From Bordetella parapertussis (GTDB lineage Bacteria; Pseudomonadota; Gammaproteobacteria; Burkholderiales; SG8-39), in assembly GCA_945861875.1 (NCBI GenBank), contig CAMAWC010000038.1, forward strand, positions 1-36,391: 36,391 nt of DNA, in the 5' to 3' direction. The position numbers and the translations under genes are program-made. The notes beneath the pieces are model-generated. The model did no database searches. It worked only from the letters and a program-made list of their open reading frames with translations, and was not told the origin of the DNA. Below are positions 1 through 8,247 of this stretch, piece after piece (positions within the stretch are counted from its first letter, which is position 1; every line of letters begins with the position of its first letter).

Positions 1-2816
1 TGGCGGCCGTGCTCGTCGAGCACGCGAAAATTCATAGCCAGGTGTGCCGGCAGCATTTCCGGGCGGAAGGCATCGAGCGGGATCGCCAGGCCCAGCGCCG
101 TGCGCGCATGGCGGGCGATGGCATCGGCGAGCGGCACATCGGAACGCGGCGCGGCGACAAAGCCCTCGGCAAACTCCGCCAGTGGTCCGAGCCGGTGGCG
201 CAGCCGCTGCGGCAGTGACTTGGCCAGCAGTTGCACCTTTTCCTTGATCAATCCGGGTACCAGCCACTCGCAGGCGGCCGCCGGAAGCTGGTTGAGCGCC
301 ACCAGCGGCACCGTCAGCGTCACGCCGTCGCGCGGCCCGCCCGGATCGTGCAGGTACTCGAACCCGAGCTTGCGCCCGGCCATCTCGACCTGGTGCGGGA
401 ACTGCTCGGTGGTGATGCCGGCCGCCTCGTGGCGCATCAGGTCTTCGCGCTCGAGGAACAGCAGCTTCGGGTCTTTTTCCTCAGCCTCGCGCCGCCAGGC
501 GTCAAATGCCGCGCCGTTATGTATTTCGGCCGGGACCAGCGAATCGTAAAAGGCGTAAATCAGCTCGTCATCGACCAGCACGTCCGGCCGGCGCGACTTG
601 TGCTCGAGCCGCTCGATGTCCTCGATCAGCTTGCGGTTGTGCTGGAAAAACGGCGCGCGCGATTCGTACTCGCCCTCAACCAGGGCCTGGCGGATGAAAA
701 TCTTGCGCGAATCACCCGGGTCCATGGGGCCGTAATGCACGCGGCGGTTGGCGTAGAGCAGCAACCCGTAGAAAGAAGCACGCTCGAAGGCCGCCACATG
801 CGCCGGCTTTTTTTCCCAGTGCGGCTCGCTATAGCTCTTCTTTACCAGGTGCCCGCCCACGTCCTCCAGCCACTCGGCGTCCACGGTGGCGACGCAGCGT
901 GCATACAGGCGTGTGGTTTCGGTCAGCTCGGCCACCATAATCCAGCGTCCGGCCTTTTTTACCAGGCCCGATCCGGGGTGCACCCAGAAGCGGATGCCCC
1001 GTGCGCCAAGGTAATGCCCCTCATCCGACTTGAGACCGATGTTGCCGAGGAGGCCGGTGAGCAGCGCGCGGTGGATTTGCGCAAAAGTGGCCGGCGTGGC
1101 CGCCGCCTTCCAGCCCAGCTCCGCGGTCATTTCCTTCAGCTGCGCATGGATGTCGCGCCACTCGCGCATGCGGTTGAAGGAGAGGAAGTTGTCGTGGCAC
1201 AGACGCGCCAGCTTGCGGTGCGAGTTGTGTGCCTGCGCCTGCTCGTAAAACGCCCACAGCTTGACGTAGGCAAGAAAATCGGATTTTTCGTCGTTGAATT
1301 TTAGCTGCGCGGCGTCGGCGGCCTGGGCGCGGTCATGCGGCCTGTCGCGCGGGTCCTGCACCGACAGCGCCGCTGCAATGACCAGCACCTCGGCCAGCGC
1401 GTTCTCGTTGCGCGCGGCGAGGATCATGCGGCCGATGCGCGGATCGAGCGGCAGCCTTGCCAGCTGCCGTCCGGTGGCGGTGAGGTTGTTGTCGTCATCC
1501 ACCGCGCCAAGCTCGTTGAGCAGGGCATAGCCGTCGGCGATGGCGCGCGGCAGCGGCGGTTCGATAAAGGGAAAGTCCTCGACCTCTCCGAGGTGCAGCG
1601 ACTTCATGCGCAGTATCACCGCGGCGAGCGAGGAGCGCAGGATTTCCGGGTCGGTGTAGGCCGGGCGCGCATTGTGGTCGGCCTCATCGTAGAGCCTGAT
1701 GCACACGCCGCTCGCCACGCGGCCGCAGCGGCCGGCGCGCTGGCGGGCAGCGGCCTGGGATATCTTTTCGACCTGCAGTTGCTCGACCTTGCTGCGATAG
1801 CTGTAGCGCTTGACGCGCGCCTGGCCGACATCGACGACGTAGCGTATGCCCGGCACCGTCAGCGAGGTCTCGGCGACGTTGGTGGCGAGCACAATGCGCC
1901 GGCCGATGTGCGACTTGAACACGCGGTCCTGCTCCGCCGCCGTCAGGCGCGAATAAAGCGGCAGCACCTCGGTGTGCCCTCCCGGCCTACGGCCGGGGCC
2001 ATCGAAGTGGTGTTTGCGCAACGCTTCCGCCGCTTCACGGATTTCCCGCTCGCCGGGCAGAAACACCAGCACGTCGCCCTGGCCTATGCGCGCCAGTTCG
2101 TCCACCGCATCGACGATTGCGGCATCGATGTCCAGTTCGCCCGATTCATCGGCCTCCAGCGGCCGGTAGCGCACTTCCACCGGATAGAGCCGGCCGGACA
2201 CCTCGATCACCGGCGCCGGCCTGCCCGCTGTGGCGAAGTGGTTGGAAAAACGCTCGGCGTCTATGGTGGCCGAGGTGATGATGAGCTTGAGGTCGGGCCG
2301 GCGCGGCAGCAGTTGCTTGAGGTAGCCAAGCAAAAAATCGATGTTGAGGCTGCGCTCGTGCGCCTCGTCGATGATCAGGGTGTCGTATTGCGACAGCGTC
2401 GGGTCGCCCTGTGTTTCGGCCAGCAGGATGCCGTCGGTCATCAGCTTGACGTAGCTGTTCGCACCGATGCGGTCGTTGAAACGGATCTTGTAGCCGACCG
2501 CGGCACCCAGCTCGGTCTTCAATTCCTCGGCAATGCGCGCGGCGGTGGCGCGGGCGGCGATGCGCCGCGGCTGGGTGTGGCCGATCATGCCGGCCACACC
2601 GCGGCCGAGCGCGAGGCAGATTTTCGGCAGTTGCGTGGTCTTGCCCGAGCCGGTTTCACCGCAGACGATCACCACCTGATGTTCGGTGATGGCCCTGGCG
2701 ATGTCCTCGCGCCGCGCGCTCACCGGCAGGTCGGGGGGAAACTCCGGCCGCGGCAGGGCTGCGCGACGCGCTGCAAGTTCAGCTTCGGAGCGGCGGTGTT
2801 TGGCGGGCTTGTTCAC
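1..2816 (-). CDS. hrpA: ATP-dependent RNA helicase HrpA (3' end outside window)
   Basis: This is a DEAH-box RNA helicase of the HrpA family, cytoplasmic, thought to remodel RNA or ribonucleoprotein complexes. Read on the minus strand, it shows Walker A GETGSGKTT near residue 53, the DEAH box in LIIDEAHERSL near residue 150, the motif III SAT in LIITSATIDAERF, and the motif VI region QRAGRCGR. A long C-terminal part follows, typical of HrpA (DUF3418 region). The start is GTG at 2814-2816: an in-frame TGA lies just upstream and there is no ATG before Walker A. About 938 residues are visible against roughly 1300 for the family, so the C-terminus lies beyond base 1. No clear Shine-Dalgarno sequence precedes the GTG. 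The long plus-strand open frames over this gene are antisense shadows. Confidence 0.95.
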   Translation of the reverse strand, partial: MNKPAKHRRSEAELAARRAALPRPEFPPDLPVSARREDIARAITEHQVVIVCGETGSGKTTQLPKICLALGRGVAGMIGHTQPRRIAARATAARIAEELKTELGAAVGYKIRFNDRIGANSYVKLMTDGILLAETQGDPTLSQYDTLIIDEAHERSLNIDFLLGYLKQLLPRRPDLKLIITSATIDAERFSNHFATAGRPAPVIEVSGRLYPVEVRYRPLEADESGELDIDAAIVDAVDELARIGQGDVLVFLPGEREIREAAEALRKHHFDGPGRRPGGHTEVLPLYSRLTAAEQDRVFKSHIGRRIVLATNVAETSLTVPGIRYVVDVGQARVKRYSYRSKVEQLQVEKISQAAARQRAGRCGRVASGVCIRLYDEADHNARPAYTDPEILRSSLAAVILRMKSLHLGEVEDFPFIEPPLPRAIADGYALLNELGAVDDDNNLTATGRQLARLPLDPRIGRMILAARNENALAEVLVIAAALSVQDPRDRPHDRAQAADAAQLKFNDEKSDFLAYVKLWAFYEQAQAHNSHRKLARLCHDNFLSFNRMREWRDIHAQLKEMTAELGWKAAATPATFAQIHRALLTGLLGNIGLKSDEGHYLGARGIRFWVHPGSGLVKKAGRWIMVAELTETTRLYARCVATVDAEWLEDVGGHLVKKSYSEPHWEKKPAHVAAFERASFYGLLLYANRRVHYGPMDPGDSRKIFIRQALVEGEYESRAPFFQHNRKLIEDIERLEHKSRRPDVLVDDELIYAFYDSLVPAEIHNGAAFDAWRREAEEKDPKLLFLEREDLMRHEAAGITTEQFPHQVEMAGRKLGFEYLHDPGGPRDGVTLTVPLVALNQLPAAACEWLVPGLIKEKVQLLAKSLPQRLRHRLGPLAEFAEGFVAAPRSDVPLADAIARHARTALGLAIPLDAFRPEMLPAHLAMNFRVLDEHGR

Positions 2817-2849
2817 GTTTTCGGCATCAGGTTTTCACGGGCGATCGCC

Positions 2850-2869
2850 TGGAAAGCCGCGCCAGGCGG
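2850..2869 (+). repeat. 20-bp dispersed intergenic motif, copy 1
   Basis: The sequence TGGAAAGCCGCGCCAGGCGG lies in the short gap between hrpA and the aspartoacylase-like gene. An exact 20/20 copy lies on the opposite strand at 26021-26040, and an 18/20 copy at 32880-32899 forms part of a composite repeat. Looser relatives occur at 34544 and 36212. All are intergenic, which suggests a REP-like family. Confidence 0.6.
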
Positions 2870-2896
2870 TCTTTTCCGGGTAGTACCTTCGGTATT

Positions 2897-3853
2897 TCAG
2901 TTGACGATGCGCCCAAGGCGCACGGCGGTCTGTCCCTTGCGCAGGCGCAACGAGGGCATGATCAGCACGCACCGGTCGTAAGGGGTGCGCACTTCGTTCG
3001 CTCCATCGTGGCCGAGCAGCGTTCCCGCCTCGGGCAGGACTTCCATGCCCAGCCAGGGCCGGACAAAGCGAAAAGCATCGGTGGCGATGGTCACCGCCTC
3101 GGTCACCTCCACCACCTTTTGCGCCTGGTTCGTCGCGGTCGCATCCAGATGCGGCGCGGCAAACTCCTGCGAGACCACGCCGTAATGCAGCAGGAAGCGA
3201 AGGGTGGTGTCGATGGCCACACTGGCGCTTGCAGCCTCCCAGTGCTGGCCGCACTCCACCAGCAGTGCGTTTTTCGGGCTGGCCTCGTCGGCAAACCCGC
3301 CATGGTCGCGCATGCGCCGGCCGGCGGCGTGGCCGGCGTCGCAAACCAGCCAGGCCGGCGCACCCAGCGCCAGCGCCAGTTCACGCGACTTTCGTGTCAT
3401 GCCGCAAATCATCAGCGGCGGCGTCTTGTGCTGCATCGAGTGAATGTCAAAGAGCAAATCGGCACCGCCGACCAGTGCACGCAACTCACGCGCGCGGCGC
3501 AGCTCGACGCTGTCGCGCGGCCCGTCCAGTGTCCCTGCATCCCAGACACGGTTGAAATCTTCGTCGACAAAGCGCGACGCCGACGGTCGGGCCGCGTCAA
3601 AGCGCTGGTAGGCCGCGACGTTATTGAATGCCAGCGTCAGCCGCCCCGCTTTGGGCCGCACCCCCTGGCGAAACAGGAAATCGAGGGCAATGGCGCCGCA
3701 CAATTCGTTGCCATGGGTGAGCGCGCACACCAGCACATGCGGCCCCGGCCTGCCGCTGTCAAAGCTGGTGACGTAATCGATGCCGGCATTGCCCTGCCGG
3801 TAGGGCGAGATGTCGGGCGCGGTAAGTTCGACCGGATAACTGGCACTGCTCAT
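2897..3853 (-). CDS. Succinylglutamate desuccinylase/aspartoacylase-family zinc hydrolase
   Basis: A 318-residue protein of the AstE/AspA branch of M14-like zinc carboxypeptidases, which hydrolyse N-acyl or amide bonds. Zinc-binding motifs are visible: THGNE supplies H47 and E50, and DIHSM supplies H138. The family DFNRVW segment is near residue 99, and LLVECGQHW holds the probable general base E200. The start at 3853 (MSSASYPVEL) is preferred to an upstream in-frame ATG at 3976, because the extra 41 residues are arginine- and tryptophan-rich and unlike the family. It lies on the same strand as hrpA, 80 bases upstream. The substrate cannot be read from sequence. Confidence 0.85.
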   Translation of the reverse strand: MSSASYPVELTAPDISPYRQGNAGIDYVTSFDSGRPGPHVLVCALTHGNELCGAIALDFLFRQGVRPKAGRLTLAFNNVAAYQRFDAARPSASRFVDEDFNRVWDAGTLDGPRDSVELRRARELRALVGGADLLFDIHSMQHKTPPLMICGMTRKSRELALALGAPAWLVCDAGHAAGRRMRDHGGFADEASPKNALLVECGQHWEAASASVAIDTTLRFLLHYGVVSQEFAAPHLDATATNQAQKVVEVTEAVTIATDAFRFVRPWLGMEVLPEAGTLLGHDGANEVRTPYDRCVLIMPSLRLRKGQTAVRLGRIVN

Positions 3854-3983
3854 GCGGCGATGATTCCTTGCAAACGAATGCCAGAGTATAAGGCGCAGGC
3901 CAAACCGTACGATTGCGACCGGCCCGCGACACCAAACCCGCAACACAAAACCCGTGACACCAAACCCAGGGAACAAAATACAA

Positions 3984-4003
3984 GGGGCGCATTGCTGCGC
4001 CCC
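3984..4003 (-). terminator. Rho-independent terminator after the HiPIP gene
   Basis: A perfect 8-bp stem GGGGCGCA/TGCGCCCC with a 4-base loop lies 27 bases past the HiPIP stop codon. On the minus strand it is followed by the T-rich run TTGTATTTTGTT. It should end HiPIP transcription before the aspartoacylase-like gene. Confidence 0.7.
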
Positions 4004-4030
4004 TGCTTTACAACACCATCGCGCAGGTGA

Positions 4031-4339
4031 TCAGGCCTTTTTCGCCCACGCACTGCACCAACCCTTGCCCGCAACCTGCTTGCCCGGGAATATGGCGCAA
4101 TTGGCGAACGCATCGGCCGGCTTGCCCTGATAGAGCGCGCAGTTGGCGCAGGTCTGGCCGGCGGCGTACTTGGCAAACTTGGCCTTGTCGACCTTGGACG
4201 CATTGGCTTTGTAGCCAAGGCCCACCGCGGTCGGGTCGGCTTCATCAACCTTGGCCTGCGCGAAGGCCTCACGGGCGACCAAACCGCCCACGGCGATGGC
4301 CGGCACTATCTTGAACATGAACTGTCTGCGGGATTGCAT
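4031..4339 (-). CDS. High-potential iron-sulfur protein (HiPIP)
   Basis: A 102-residue exported electron carrier with one [4Fe-4S] cluster working between +3 and +2 states, normally in the periplasm. Cysteines 64, 67, 81 and 95 give the C-x2-C-x13-C-x13-C spacing of HiPIPs, and the C-terminal GWCSAW segment is typical. The N-terminus has a twin-arginine signal (SRRQFM, then a hydrophobic stretch ending REAFAQA), as expected for a cofactor-loaded export substrate. AGGAG stands about 7 bases before the ATG. A longer open frame reaching 4978 would run antisense into the adenylate cyclase gene and is rejected. No oxidoreductase partner is adjacent; the partner is often a respiratory cytochrome or a reaction centre. 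Confidence 0.92.
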   Translation of the reverse strand: MQSRRQFMFKIVPAIAVGGLVAREAFAQAKVDEADPTAVGLGYKANASKVDKAKFAKYAAGQTCANCALYQGKPADAFANCAIFPGKQVAGKGWCSAWAKKA

Positions 4340-4586
4340 GCTGTGCTCCTGACGTTGAGTGGCTGAAAAAAACGGGGTGGCTGTTGCCGCGACATCCGAA
4401 CCCCGCGCAAACCGCACGTGGGCCATGGTTCGGGGCGACGCGCAAATTCCAAGGGCGGATTTTACCCCAGCCGGTGACAAGTCGCAGCCCCGGCGGCACG
4501 AGGCCTCACAATGCGTGATCGGATAGATTTCCCTGCCATTTACCGCTGAGGGATAGAATGAGGCGTATTCAACGCGTCCGGAAATC

Positions 4587-6950
4587 ATGAGCGCCCAACC
4601 CACCCCCGATATTGTCCGTCGGATCCTCGACCCGCGCACGCCGCGCGACGAGATCGGTTTGCTGCTCAATGGCCTGTCGGAGGGCCAAAAAACCGACCTC
4701 ATACTGCGCCTTGCCCAGGCCGAGCAGCGCCAGGCGCAGTTTGTCGACATCGCCAACCGCGTTTCCGACAGCCTGTCACTCGACGTGCTTTTCCCGCGCT
4801 TGATGGAGGTCGTGACCGAGATGCTCGGCGCCGACCGCAGTTCGCTGTTCCTGCACGACCCGGAGACCGGTGAACTGTTCTCGCGCGTGATGCAGGGGAG
4901 CGTCGTCGGCGAGGTGCGTTTCCCCGCCAGCGTCGGCATCGCCGGCTCGGTGTTCGCCAGCGGCCGCGGCGAAATCATTGCCGATGTCTATGCCCACCCC
5001 CTGTTCAACCGCGAAATGGACCAGCGCACCGGTTACCTCACGCGCAACCTGCTCTGCGTGCCGATTCGCAACCGCAGGGACGAGGTGATCGGCATCACCC
5101 AGGCGCTGAACAAGCGCGAAGGCGATTTCAACGCCGAGGACCGGCAACTGCTTGAGGCGCTGTCACACCAGGCCGCTTCGGCGCTGGAGAACGCGCGGAT
5201 ATTCGAGAAGGTCGACCGCGCGCAGCGCGAAGAGGCGTTGCTCCTTGAGGTGGTGAGTTCGATCGCCTCGGAGATCATGCTGCAGCCGCTGCTGCAAAAA
5301 ATCATCGATGCGGCGACCCTGCTGCTCGAGGCCGAACGTGGTTCACTGTTCCTGCACGACCCGGTGCGCGGCGAACTTTACTCCCAGGTCGCCGGCGGCG
5401 CGAGCATCCGGGAAATCCGCTTTCCCAGCAACGCCGGCATCGCCGGCGAGTGCTTTACCACCGGCACACCGATCAACATCGCCGACGCCTACGTCGACGC
5501 GCGCTTTAACCAGGAGGTCGACAGGATCACCGGCTTCAAGACACGCAACCTGTTGTGCATGCCCCTCAGCACGCAGCACGGTACCAGTGTCGGCGTGATG
5601 CAGATACTCAACAAGCGCGCCGGAACCTTCGGACCGGGTGATGAAAAACGCCTGGTGGCGCTGTGCGCGCAGGCGGCCGTGTCGATAGAAAACGCACAGT
5701 TCTTCGAGCAGGTGAATGCCGCGCGCAACTACAACGAGGGCATCCTGCGCAGCATGAGCAACGGCGTGGTCACGATGGATGCATCCGGGACCATTACCAA
5801 GGCCAACCAGGCGGCGGCGCGCATCCTGCGCACGCCCGTATCCGACCTTGAGGGCCGGACGCCGCAACTGGTGCTGGGCGAACGCAATGCCTGGGTCATG
5901 GCCAGCCTGGAGAAAGTCCGTGCATCGGGAAAAACCGACATCACCGTGGACGCCGACCTGCTGCTGGAAGGCAGCGAGGCGGTGTCGGTCAACCTCACCG
6001 CCGTGCCGCTTGTCACCACCCAGGACCAGCCGATCGGCTACATGCTGGTAATGGAGGACATCAGCCGCGAAAAACGCCTGCGCAACACCATGTCGCGCTA
6101 CATGAGCAAGGCCGTGGTCGACCAGCTCCTGGAAAACGGCGACAGCGCGCTCGCGGGCGTCGGCCGCGAAGTGAGCGTGCTGTTTTCCGACATCCGCGGC
6201 TTCACCTCGATCTCGGAGCGGCTGGGTGCGCGCGAAACCATCGTCATGCTCAACGAGTATTTCACCGACATGGTCGACATCGTGTTCGCCCACAACGGCA
6301 TACTCGACAAGTACATCGGCGACATGATCATGGCGGTGTTCGGGTCGGTGATGACCGGTGAAAGCGACGCAGACGACGCGGTGGAGGTGGGCAACAGCAT
6401 GATGACCGGCCTGCGCGCGCTCAATGAGCGCAGGCTTGCCAGCGGCCGCGACGCCATCAACATCGGCGTGGGCGTGAGCACCGGCAACGTGGTGGTGGGC
6501 AACATCGGCTCGCCCAAACGCCTCGAGTACACGGTGATCGGCGACAGGGTGAACCTGGCCGAGCGCCTTGAATCGGCCAATAAATTCTACGGCAGCAGCG
6601 TGCTGCTGTGCCAGTACACCGCGTCAAAGCTGCGGCGGCCCGCGCTGCTGCGCGAAATCGACCTCATACGGGTGCGCGGGTCGTCACGGCCGCTGGCGGT
6701 GTTCGAAGCGCTGGGTCACCATACCGACCAGAGCTTTGTGCGGCGCGCCGAGGTGCTGCAGGCCTACGCCGAGGGACTGCGCCTGTACCGGCAGCGCGAC
6801 TGGACGCGCGCGGCCGGTTGTTTTCGCACCGCATCCGTCGCCAATCCGGCCGACAAGCCGTCGCAGGTGTTCCGCGAACGCTGCGAGCTCTACATCAAGG
6901 CGCCGCCACCGGACAGCTGGGACGGCGTCTGGGCGGTCGAGCGAAGCTGA
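4587..6950 (+). CDS. Class III adenylate cyclase, GAF-GAF-PAS-cyclase
   Basis: A 787-residue multidomain protein predicted to make cAMP from ATP. Order: GAF 1 (about 60-205), GAF 2 (about 230-376), PAS (about 380-490), a short linker, class III catalytic domain (about 520-710), and a TPR-like tail ending WDGVW. Metal-binding aspartates D535 (FSDIRGFT) and D579 (YIGD), adenine-selecting K575 and T649, N656 and R660 are all present, so activity is likely. GAF 2 has the complete NKxnFx3DE motif (N342-K343, F348, D352-E353) of cyclic-nucleotide-binding GAFs; GAF 1 has NK, F and D but R in place of the last E. No membrane segment is seen, so it is probably cytoplasmic. The architecture matches cyanobacterial CyaB1/CyaB2. 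It is monocistronic, with a 247-base gap upstream in which I see no clear promoter. Confidence 0.93.
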   Translation: MSAQPTPDIVRRILDPRTPRDEIGLLLNGLSEGQKTDLILRLAQAEQRQAQFVDIANRVSDSLSLDVLFPRLMEVVTEMLGADRSSLFLHDPETGELFSRVMQGSVVGEVRFPASVGIAGSVFASGRGEIIADVYAHPLFNREMDQRTGYLTRNLLCVPIRNRRDEVIGITQALNKREGDFNAEDRQLLEALSHQAASALENARIFEKVDRAQREEALLLEVVSSIASEIMLQPLLQKIIDAATLLLEAERGSLFLHDPVRGELYSQVAGGASIREIRFPSNAGIAGECFTTGTPINIADAYVDARFNQEVDRITGFKTRNLLCMPLSTQHGTSVGVMQILNKRAGTFGPGDEKRLVALCAQAAVSIENAQFFEQVNAARNYNEGILRSMSNGVVTMDASGTITKANQAAARILRTPVSDLEGRTPQLVLGERNAWVMASLEKVRASGKTDITVDADLLLEGSEAVSVNLTAVPLVTTQDQPIGYMLVMEDISREKRLRNTMSRYMSKAVVDQLLENGDSALAGVGREVSVLFSDIRGFTSISERLGARETIVMLNEYFTDMVDIVFAHNGILDKYIGDMIMAVFGSVMTGESDADDAVEVGNSMMTGLRALNERRLASGRDAINIGVGVSTGNVVVGNIGSPKRLEYTVIGDRVNLAERLESANKFYGSSVLLCQYTASKLRRPALLREIDLIRVRGSSRPLAVFEALGHHTDQSFVRRAEVLQAYAEGLRLYRQRDWTRAAGCFRTASVANPADKPSQVFRERCELYIKAPPPDSWDGVWAVERS

Positions 6951-6966
6951 GCCTGCCGCCCCGGGT

Positions 6967-8247
6967 TCAATCCTCGTTCAGGCCGTAGCGCTCGACAAAA
7001 CCCGCGGCGGGGAGCGCCGGCCCCCGGTAATCGGCCTGCATGTAGTCGCAGCCGAGTTCCTTCAGCCTGGCGGCGGCAGCTTCGTCACCGACGCCTCCGG
7101 CATTGACATCCAGTTTCAGGTGGTGCGCCAGTTCGATGATGGACTGCAGGATGCGCTCCGATCTTGGCCCTGCGGCCTCGTCGTGCACCGCCGAGACGTC
7201 AAGCTTGATTTCCTGGAACGGCAGGGTCGCCAGCCAGAACAGCGATGAGAGCGCCATGCCCGGGTCATCAATGACCAGCTTCACGCCGATTTCCTTCAGC
7301 CGCACCAACGTCTGCCTTGCGCCCTCGTCGGTGCCCAGCACCCCGATCTCGGCTATTTCCAGGTTGAGCCGGCCGGCGCGCAGGCTCCAGGTGCCCAGTG
7401 CGCGCTGCACCACATCGGGCAGTTCCTGGTGCAACAGCGCGCGCGCGGGCAGCCTGACGCACAAGCGCAGGTCCATCCCGGCGTTGTAACGGAATTCCGA
7501 GACGTTTCGCAGCCCGCGGTTGAGCACCGACGATAGGAGCTCGGTGACCTTGCCGGCCGATTCGGCCGCGGCGAAGGCCTGCTCTTCACTTACCGTGCCA
7601 AGCGCCGGGTCGCGCCAGCACAGCCGGCACTCCACGCCCATGATCTGTCCGAGGCGCAAATCGTACTGCGGCTGGAACAACAACTCGAGCGCGTCCTCGG
7701 CAACGGCGGTACGCAGCCGGTTGTCATGCAAGAGCTTGTCCGCCGCCGGTGTGCCGCGCACATCAGCGTAATCGGCGATATGGCCGGTGAGTTCGCGCGC
7801 CAGAACGCAGGCGCTTTTCGCCCGCTGCAGCAGGACATGCGCCTCATCACCGTGTTCCGGGAACATGACGATGCCGATGGACGGATTGGCAAAAACTTCG
7901 TCATCGCCGATCCAGAACGGCGTGTTGAGTGCGCGCAGGGCTTTTTCCGCAGCGAGGACCGCCACCGCCGGCCCCTCGACCACCGACAGCAGGCAGGCAA
8001 AATCATCACGCGCCATGTCGCCGACAAAATCACCGGGGCGCAGCACATCGGCGCCAAGGGAAGCCATCACACGGCCGCGCACCGCATCGCCGATGTGATA
8101 ACCCCACACGGCATCGACCTGGCCGACCAGGCCGCATTCGATCAGCAGCACGGCCAGCATGCGGCCGTCGGCCTGACGCCGTGCGATTTGTGCGTTCAGC
8201 GACTGCAGGAACGCGGCGGAATCGGCGGCCGTGTCCGCCCCGCTCAC
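6967..8247 (-). CDS. Degenerate GGDEF-EAL domain protein
   Basis: A 426-residue protein with an N-terminal GGDEF-like domain (about 25-165) and a C-terminal EAL-like domain (about 175-420). The GGDEF motif reads ARDDF at 79-83. The EAL motif reads ECR at 206-208. The LEITES region reads LEIAEI, DDFG reads DDPG at 327-330, and the AEGVET loop reads AGGVGD. Several metal and catalytic residues are therefore missing, although E206, D327-D328 and K348 remain. It is probably not an active c-di-GMP cyclase or phosphodiesterase; a c-di-GMP sensor or protein-interaction role is inferred. Its ATG overlaps the stop of the upstream HD-GYP gene by 4 bases (ATGA), which indicates translational coupling. 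Confidence 0.85.
   Translation of the reverse strand: MSGADTAADSAAFLQSLNAQIARRQADGRMLAVLLIECGLVGQVDAVWGYHIGDAVRGRVMASLGADVLRPGDFVGDMARDDFACLLSVVEGPAVAVLAAEKALRALNTPFWIGDDEVFANPSIGIVMFPEHGDEAHVLLQRAKSACVLARELTGHIADYADVRGTPAADKLLHDNRLRTAVAEDALELLFQPQYDLRLGQIMGVECRLCWRDPALGTVSEEQAFAAAESAGKVTELLSSVLNRGLRNVSEFRYNAGMDLRLCVRLPARALLHQELPDVVQRALGTWSLRAGRLNLEIAEIGVLGTDEGARQTLVRLKEIGVKLVIDDPGMALSSLFWLATLPFQEIKLDVSAVHDEAAGPRSERILQSIIELAHHLKLDVNAGGVGDEAAAARLKELGCDYMQADYRGPALPAAGFVERYGLNED

Noticed and set aside
231..2981. Two long plus-strand open frames (357 and 548 codons) over hrpA
   Set aside because: They are antisense to a gene with clear helicase motifs, are rich in Arg, His and Ala, and match no family; typical of GC-rich DNA.
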